Origin: Bacteroidales bacterium UBA2712
GTDB lineage: Bacteria; Bacteroidota; Bacteroidia; Bacteroidales; Paludibacteraceae
Assembly (NCBI GenBank): GCA_002354055.1
Contig: DEKW01000017.1
Coordinates: 5,499-69,498 of the forward strand
Direction of reading: 5' to 3'
Length of the DNA stretch: 64,000 bases
How positions within the stretch are numbered: position 1 is the stretch's first letter; the number at the start of each line of letters is the position of its first letter. Positions 60,364-64,000 of this stretch are shown in pieces. The position numbers and the translations under genes were made by a program. The notes beneath the pieces were generated by a model. The model was not told where the DNA came from, made no database searches, and saw only the letters and a list, made by a program, of their open reading frames with translations.

Positions 60364-62343
60364 TCAGGATAATTCCCCCATAGCCCTATGCGTTGCGCGT
60401 ATATTGTCCCTAACAGTAGCCGTATTCGGATGTTCTTCTCCCAATACTTTTTCAAAAATAGCTAAGGCTTTTTGGTAGTACTCCAATGCCTTAGGATAAT
60501 CACCCATGCTATCGAAAACAAGCCCGATGTTATTGTAGGAAGTAGCGGTACTCGGATGTTCTTCTCCCAATACCTTTTCACAAATGGTTAAAGCTTTCTG
60601 GTAAAACTCCAATGCCTTAGGATAATCACCCATTTCCCCCAAAATACACCCTATATTGCTATAGGAAGTAGCGGTATCCGGATGTTCTTCTCCCAATACC
60701 TTTTCATAAATGGCTAAGGCTTTTTGGTAGTACTCCAATGCTTTAGGATAATCACCCATTGCATCGAAAACAAGCCCGATGTTACTGTAGGAAGTAGCGG
60801 TATCTGGATGTTCTTCTCCCAGAACCCTTTCTTGAATAGCTAAAGCTTTTTGGCAGTACTCCAATGCCTTAGGATAATCACCCATTGCATCGAAAACAAG
60901 CCCGATGTTACTGTAGGAAGTAGCGGTATCTGGATGTTCTTCTCCCAATACCTTTTCACAAATGGCTAAGTCTTTTTGGTAGTACTCGAACGCCTTAGGA
61001 TAATCACCCATGCTATCGAAAACAGACCCGATGTCGTTATAGGAAGTAGCGGTTTTCTCGTGATCTGTGCCATACAACTCCTCGCACATTTTAATCAGAC
61101 GTTCACACACTTGCAGAGCACGAGGATATAACGCGTATTTCTGCAAGAATTCAGCATAATCGAGGAGTAGCTGAACATATTTTTCTCTATCATAGTCCGT
61201 CTCCGCTGCCATCTCGTCTGCCTGAGCATAGATCTTTTCCGTGCGGGCAATGCGTTCTTCAATCGGAAGCGTAGAATCCGCCATGATAGTGGACGTTTTC
61301 AATACGAGTTCTTCGATGGAACTGATGACTGTTTGGCGCTTGAGTTCTGTTATCTCCTTGCTCTGTTTGTAATCTTCCAGATTACGACGCGCATCAGCCT
61401 CCGCTTCATCGAGAATAATATTGGCTTCTCGCACTTTACCTTCGTTAAAAGCATCCATGGCTCTGCGCATGCGTTCGGTCACACGTTCGCCTTGCAACCG
61501 CGCAACGCGCTTGGCTGTATTGAAGAGCAGATTTTGGAATTCCGCAAATTCTTCTTTTAGGTGGTTGTATTTGTTAAGTTTCGGCTGAAGCCTGTCTACC
61601 AATTTCTCAACTTCTTCTGACACTTCCTGATATTCTTCTTGGTAATCTTCATCATCCGGATCCTTCTCTAACTTTGCCTTTTTCTTTTCCAGTTTCTGCT
61701 GCTTCTTTTCGAGTTCAAGCTGCATTTCATCTATTTCGTCTCGTAGTTCACGAAGTTCCTGTTGGATTTTTATATAGTCTTCATTAGCAGCAGCAAACTG
61801 CAGTTTGTCCATGGGCGCAATGCGCAATCCGTCAATGGTAACATTGCCGTCTTCCACTTTTATTGTGTCCGCTTGCCCATTTTCCACTAACTGAAGTTGC
61901 ATAACGATATGCAGTTGGAGACTTTCGCGATTATCATATCGGCACCAATAGTACCCCAGCTCCTCAACAATGCGTTTCTTGAACTCAATCAGTTCCGGCG
62001 ATTCTACCTCATCCGGTTTCAAGTTCTTGCAATAGGTGTAGATCTTGGGGGATACATGCTTTTTAAACTCTTCGGTCGCAACATCGAATTCTTCTATCGT
62101 GAACTGCCCTGCCTTCTTATGAAACAGAGCTATAAACACATCACTTTGACGCACATAATCGTTGTACTCGTCCTGCTTACGGCGGTCGTTGAAAGCGGCA
62201 TCATAATCTTCCCACTCGAACAGTTTGATTCGAATGCCGCGTTTCTCGTATATATCGTCCAAACGGCGCACCAAGTTACCCAACACTATTCTGTCGGTAT
62301 CTAACTCTTCCGAAGAAGCAACAAATATTTTGATTGTCTTCAT
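60364..62343 (-). CDS. DUF4062 (TIR-like) / coiled-coil / tetratricopeptide repeat protein
   Basis: 659 aa. Residues ~1-105 resemble DUF4062 (KTIKIFVASSEELDTDR; VFIALFHKKAGQFTIEEFD), a TIR-like domain often placed at the N-terminus of STAND-type conflict or signalling proteins. Residues ~190-300 are strongly charged and coiled-coil-like (LELEKKQQKLEKKKAKLEK). Residues ~431-640 are five near-identical 42-residue kinesin-light-chain-type TPRs (TATSY.NIG...MGDYPKA.EYYQKALAI.EKVLGEEHP), with a sixth truncated. There is no NTPase domain. It probably senses or binds a protein partner; function unknown. It is flanked by direct repeats, and is possibly co-transcribed with the cupin-wHTH gene. Confidence 0.75.
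   Translation of the reverse strand: MKTIKIFVASSEELDTDRIVLGNLVRRLDDIYEKRGIRIKLFEWEDYDAAFNDRRKQDEYNDYVRQSDVFIALFHKKAGQFTIEEFDVATEEFKKHVSPKIYTYCKNLKPDEVESPELIEFKKRIVEELGYYWCRYDNRESLQLHIVMQLQLVENGQADTIKVEDGNVTIDGLRIAPMDKLQFAAANEDYIKIQQELRELRDEIDEMQLELEKKQQKLEKKKAKLEKDPDDEDYQEEYQEVSEEVEKLVDRLQPKLNKYNHLKEEFAEFQNLLFNTAKRVARLQGERVTERMRRAMDAFNEGKVREANIILDEAEADARRNLEDYKQSKEITELKRQTVISSIEELVLKTSTIMADSTLPIEERIARTEKIYAQADEMAAETDYDREKYVQLLLDYAEFLQKYALYPRALQVCERLIKMCEELYGTDHEKTATSYNDIGSVFDSMGDYPKAFEYYQKDLAICEKVLGEEHPDTATSYSNIGLVFDAMGDYPKALEYCQKALAIQERVLGEEHPDTATSYSNIGLVFDAMGDYPKALEYYQKALAIYEKVLGEEHPDTATSYSNIGCILGEMGDYPKALEFYQKALTICEKVLGEEHPSTATSYNNIGLVFDSMGDYPKALEYYQKALAIFEKVLGEEHPNTATVRDNIRATHRAMGELS
60424..61053 (-). 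repeat. Five 126-bp coding repeats (TPR array)
   Basis: Five consecutive 126-bp units, each encoding a 42-residue TPR, with high DNA identity between units (for example GGATAATCACCCAT recurs once per unit). Copy number is likely to vary by recombination. Confidence 0.88.
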
Positions 62344-62394
62344 GATACAAGTATTAATTATATGATATACGTTTTCCTTTTTGCTTTATTTCTG

Positions 62395-62457
62395 CCATTC
62401 CATCATTCCATCATTAGCGCGTAGCGCGTCACCATTTCACCATTCCACCATTCCATA
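62395..62457 (+). repeat. CCATT-rich repeat with central palindrome, copy B
   Basis: CCATTCCATCATT units around GCGCGTAGCGCG, sharing the exact 20-bp stretch 62426-62445 with copy A at 60321-60340. It lies between the DUF4062-TPR start and the first array sites. Confidence 0.8.
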
Positions 62458-62460
62458 TGA

Positions 62461-62495
62461 GTGGACAGGGCATATAATTAAAATTTATACAAGCT
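62461..62495 (+). repeat. 35-bp direct repeat, copy 1 (array leader)
   Basis: GTGGACAGGGCATATAATTA followed by AAATTTATACAAGCT. It is identical over 35 bp to 63861-63895, exactly 1400 bp away. It introduces the first 14-bp site of the array in both places. Confidence 0.95.
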
Positions 62496-62526
62496 TATAT
62501 TATATTTGGTTGAATTTATACAAGCT
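62482..62526 (+). repeat. 14-bp site array, group 1 (2 sites)
   Basis: AATTTATACAAGCT at 62482-62495 and 62513-62526, start-to-start 31 bp, ending 13 bp before the stop codon of the cupin-wHTH gene (which runs the other way). Confidence 0.95.
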
Positions 62527-62539
62527 ATTCTGTTAGCCT

Positions 62540-63268
62540 TCAAAGGAAGTTAGAGTTTTTGTACTGCTCCAAACCTTTGGCGGTTAGTTTATATGCTTGT
62601 TCGGGTTTGTTGGGCGAGTTGGGGTAAGCAAAATCGATGTAACCTTGAGAATATGCCGGCTTTAGGTAGTTGTCGATAAGTGATTTACGGCTCTTTTGCC
62701 GTAATCCCAAGTCTGCCATAATCTGACGACGAGGCAAGGCCTGTTTGCCGATGACTAACAGCAATTTCTGCACTCGTACGTCTATCTTGCTGGCTTTTCT
62801 ATTGGGGTCCCCAATAATCTTTGATTCTTGGGGAGAGCGGAAGCACATGTCGCCTTCACCAATTAGCGGAGCGGTTTGGTCCTTGCGATCTTGTTGCTGA
62901 ACGCGACTCGGATGTTGGATGGTTATTTCTGCTCCGGGAGAGGAAAAGTAGAACATATTGAGAATGACGGGTTTGGGACCTCTGTTCTCGCCCCGATGGA
63001 TTGTGCCGATCACTTCGACCAGCGCTTCGCCTTCATGGAAGGTTTTTTCTGTTCCATCTTGGCAAACGATAGTCAAGTCACCCTGCTGAACGATGCCGTA
63101 ATTGACTACTGAATGATGATGCCACCCTGTTTTGGCGCCTATTGGGAAATCCAATCGTACCACCCGCAGTTCGGGTTGTCCTTGTGGAAAATCCGGTAGC
63201 TGCGCACCATCCCAACTCTGGGAAGTACGAATCAGTTCCGTTGTCTTAATATCCTTTGTCATGGTCAT
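62540..63268 (-). CDS. Cupin domain / winged-helix fusion protein, putative regulator
   Basis: 242 aa from the ATG at 63268 (MTMTKDIK; the next ATG six bases on is possible). The frame opens further up, but a promoter at 63284-63315 excludes that. Residues ~30-115 form a cupin: motif 1 GWHHHSVVNYGIVQQGD, motif 2 EVIGTIHRGENRG. A linker (FRSPQESKIIGDPNRK) leads to a C-terminal winged-helix-like domain (PRRQIMADLGLRQKSRKSL, NYLKPAYSQGYIDF, YKLTAKGLEQ) of the type at the C-terminus of Fic and related proteins. It is surrounded by the 14-bp site array, so autoregulation through the array is a natural guess, not shown. Confidence 0.72.
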   Translation of the reverse strand: MTMTKDIKTTELIRTSQSWDGAQLPDFPQGQPELRVVRLDFPIGAKTGWHHHSVVNYGIVQQGDLTIVCQDGTEKTFHEGEALVEVIGTIHRGENRGPKPVILNMFYFSSPGAEITIQHPSRVQQQDRKDQTAPLIGEGDMCFRSPQESKIIGDPNRKASKIDVRVQKLLLVIGKQALPRRQIMADLGLRQKSRKSLIDNYLKPAYSQGYIDFAYPNSPNKPEQAYKLTAKGLEQYKNSNFL

Positions 63269-63283
63269 TTTTATTTGCGAGTG

Positions 63284-63315
63284 CAAAGATACTGAAAAAT
63301 TTGGACATGAGCAAA
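63284..63315 (-). promoter_or_regulatory. Promoter for the cupin-wHTH gene
   Basis: On the minus strand TTTG (63312-63315), 20-bp spacer, TATCTTTG (63284-63291), with the ATG at 63268 close behind. The first upstream array site (63339-63352) lies 24 bp beyond the -33 element, a position suited to an activator or repressor. Confidence 0.78.
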
Positions 63316-63338
63316 TTTTTGTGCAAGTTTTAGTGCAA

Positions 63339-63408
63339 AATTTATACAAGTCAAGTAATATTAGCGTTAGAATATATACAAGCTACTGCTCTATAGGGCT
63401 TGTATAAA
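63339..63408. repeat. 14-bp site array, group 2 (3 sites)
   Basis: TTTATACAAG at 63341 (+), a one-mismatch copy at 63371-63384 (+, spacing 32), and an inverted copy CTTGTATAAA at 63399-63408. The second and third form a TATACAAGC/GCTTGTATA inverted repeat. Confidence 0.92.
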
Positions 63409-63439
63409 AAATACGGGATGCGGACTATAAAGGGAAGAA

Positions 63440-63634
63440 AATTTATACAAGCTAAGACAAGAGAGGTTGTTATTTATACAAGCCAAGATAAGAGCGATTG
63501 GAATTTATACAAGCCTGCTAGTTGTTGGTAAGAATTTATACAAGCCGGATAATAACTGGACGGAAATTTATACAAGCTAGTACTAATACAAGGCTTGTAT
63601 AAAAAAATAGAATTGTGGGAAAGGCTTGTATAAA
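63440..63634. repeat. 14-bp site array, group 3 (7 sites)
   Basis: Direct sites start at 63440, 63471, 63502, 63533 and 63565 (spacings 31, 31, 31, 32). Inverted CTTGTATAAA sites lie at 63594 and 63625 (spacing 31). Spacer sequences differ from one another. The last direct and first inverted sites form an 11-bp perfect stem (63567-63577 with 63593-63603). Confidence 0.95.
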
Positions 63635-63737
63635 AAACTGATGATAATTGTGATGGGTTATTTTTCTTGCTTTATTTCTCCCAATCTATGCCGCGGAGGC
63701 AGGCGGGGAGTTTGGTTCCGTGTGCTCGTCTAATTTC

Positions 63738-63780
63738 ATTCGGGGTCCCCAAACAATTTTAATTTTTGGGGAAAGCGTAG
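63738..63780 (-). pseudogene. Decayed fragment of a cupin-wHTH-type linker
   Basis: The DNA around GGGGTCCCC (63742-63750) aligns with 62804-62850 inside the cupin-wHTH gene. Read on the minus strand it gives RFPQKLKLFGDPE then a stop, against RSPQESKIIGDPN in the intact gene. No open frame surrounds it. It is probably a remnant of a second gene copy. Confidence 0.55.
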
Positions 63781-63860
63781 AGCAAGACGCAGTGTTTTAC
63801 AAGCGCGGAGCGCGCAGTCACACAAGTCTTAGCTTAAGCGCGGGCAATCTATATGATTAT

Positions 63861-63895
63861 GTGGACAGGGCATATAATTAAAATTTATACAAGCT
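63861..63895 (+). repeat. 35-bp direct repeat, copy 2 (array leader)
   Basis: Identical to 62461-62495. It is preceded, as in copy 1, by a palindromic segment (GCGCGGAGCGCGC) and a CTTGCTTTATTTCTCC-like segment, so the match extends loosely over ~200 bp. Confidence 0.95.
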
Positions 63896-63994
63896 AAGCA
63901 ATATTTGTATTAGAATTTATACAAGCTATAGAGCGGGGGAAGGGAAATTTATACAAGCTAAGCAATATTTGTATTAGAATTTATACAAGCTATA
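63882..63994 (+). repeat. 14-bp site array, group 4 (4 sites, 64-bp tandem duplication)
   Basis: AATTTATACAAGCT starts at 63882, 63914, 63946 and 63978, each 32 bp apart. The 49-bp block 63882-63930 is repeated exactly at 63946-63994, so this part is a 64-bp tandem duplication. The array may continue past the window end. Confidence 0.95.
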
Positions 63995-64000
63995 AATAAA

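Noticed and set aside
62461..62480. Sigma-70-like TGGACA...TATAAT promoter in the array leader
   Set aside because: The two boxes are only 5 bp apart, and other promoters in this genome follow the TTTG/TAnnTTTG pattern.
63269..63349. Longer N-terminus of the cupin-wHTH protein
   Set aside because: It would begin upstream of a good promoter (63284-63315) and overlap an array site.
62461..63895. Integron attC sites or transposon ends
   Set aside because: The sites lack the paired R/L boxes and GTTRRRY cores of attC, and no integrase or transposase gene is in the window.
63440..63994. CRISPR array (repeats with variable spacers at constant spacing)
   Set aside because: The repeat is only 14 bp and the spacers ~17-18 bp; sites occur in both orientations, one block is a plain tandem duplication, and no cas-like gene is nearby.

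Overview
The window is a gene-dense chromosomal segment (roughly half G+C by eye) from a member of the Bacteroidota, most likely order Bacteroidales. The evidence is convergent. Promoters fit the Bacteroidota sigma factor (TTTG, then 19-20 bp, then TAnnTTTG). There are two tandem streptopain/interpain-like C10 proteases and a type 9 secretion plug protein (DUF5103). A DUF1599 protein and a MauE/DoxX-type protein are present, as is a receiver-fused PEP/pyruvate-binding protein of a type I know from Bacteroides. PurF is of the variant type that starts MAGFFG. I cannot name a genus from sequence alone.

Layout. 1-10.9 kb (+): the end of waaA/kdtA, then hisS, a DUF1599 protein, a DoxX/MauE-like membrane protein, two paralogous secreted C10 cysteine proteases, tpiA, a gamma-carbonic-anhydrase-like protein, pyrH, frr and rsgA. 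Several of these genes are followed at once by short perfect hairpins. 10.9-43.5 kb (-): one unbroken same-strand block of 25 genes. Read in transcription order it is pyrC-pyrK-pyrD-pyrF-pyrE-pyrB-guaB-guaA-purE-purL-purM-purH-purD-folD-purT-purB-purA-carA-carB-purC-purF-aspC-FNT transporter, and then, behind its own terminator/promoter, korA-korB. It encodes the whole UMP pathway and the IMP/AMP/GMP pathway, with two qualifications: no purK is present, and the PurF lacks a glutaminase active site. Many junctions are ATGA stop/start overlaps. 43.7-59.1 kb: lepA, an ICMT-like membrane enzyme, umuC, an SDR, a SIMPL-domain protein, a double-receiver PEP/pyruvate-binding protein, gdhA, lysS, gpsA, pgi and the T9SS plug protein, with divergent promoter pairs between units. 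59.1-64 kb is accessory: a promoter, tRNA-Thr(CGT), a terminator, a HAD phosphatase, a large DUF4062/coiled-coil/TPR protein, and a cupin-winged-helix protein. The last is embedded in an array of 16 copies of a 14-bp site (AATTTATACAAGCT) spaced 31 or 32 bp, in both orientations.

How it works together. The 28-kb nucleotide block supplies all ribonucleotide precursors. aspC provides aspartate, folD provides formyl-THF for PurH, and gdhA, further along, feeds nitrogen. pyrH, next to the block, makes UDP from UMP. ATCase (PyrB) carries a C-terminal four-cysteine zinc domain that normally belongs to the separate regulatory chain PyrI.

The most unusual signals are: (1) the helically phased 14-bp site array with its cupin-wHTH gene, duplicated flanks and a DUF4062-TPR neighbour; (2) the near-complete purine plus pyrimidine supercluster, with the PyrB-Zn fusion and the glutaminase-dead PurF; (3) many unrelated 7-8-bp (sometimes 11-bp) tandem repeats sitting at gene junctions and even in frame inside conserved genes.
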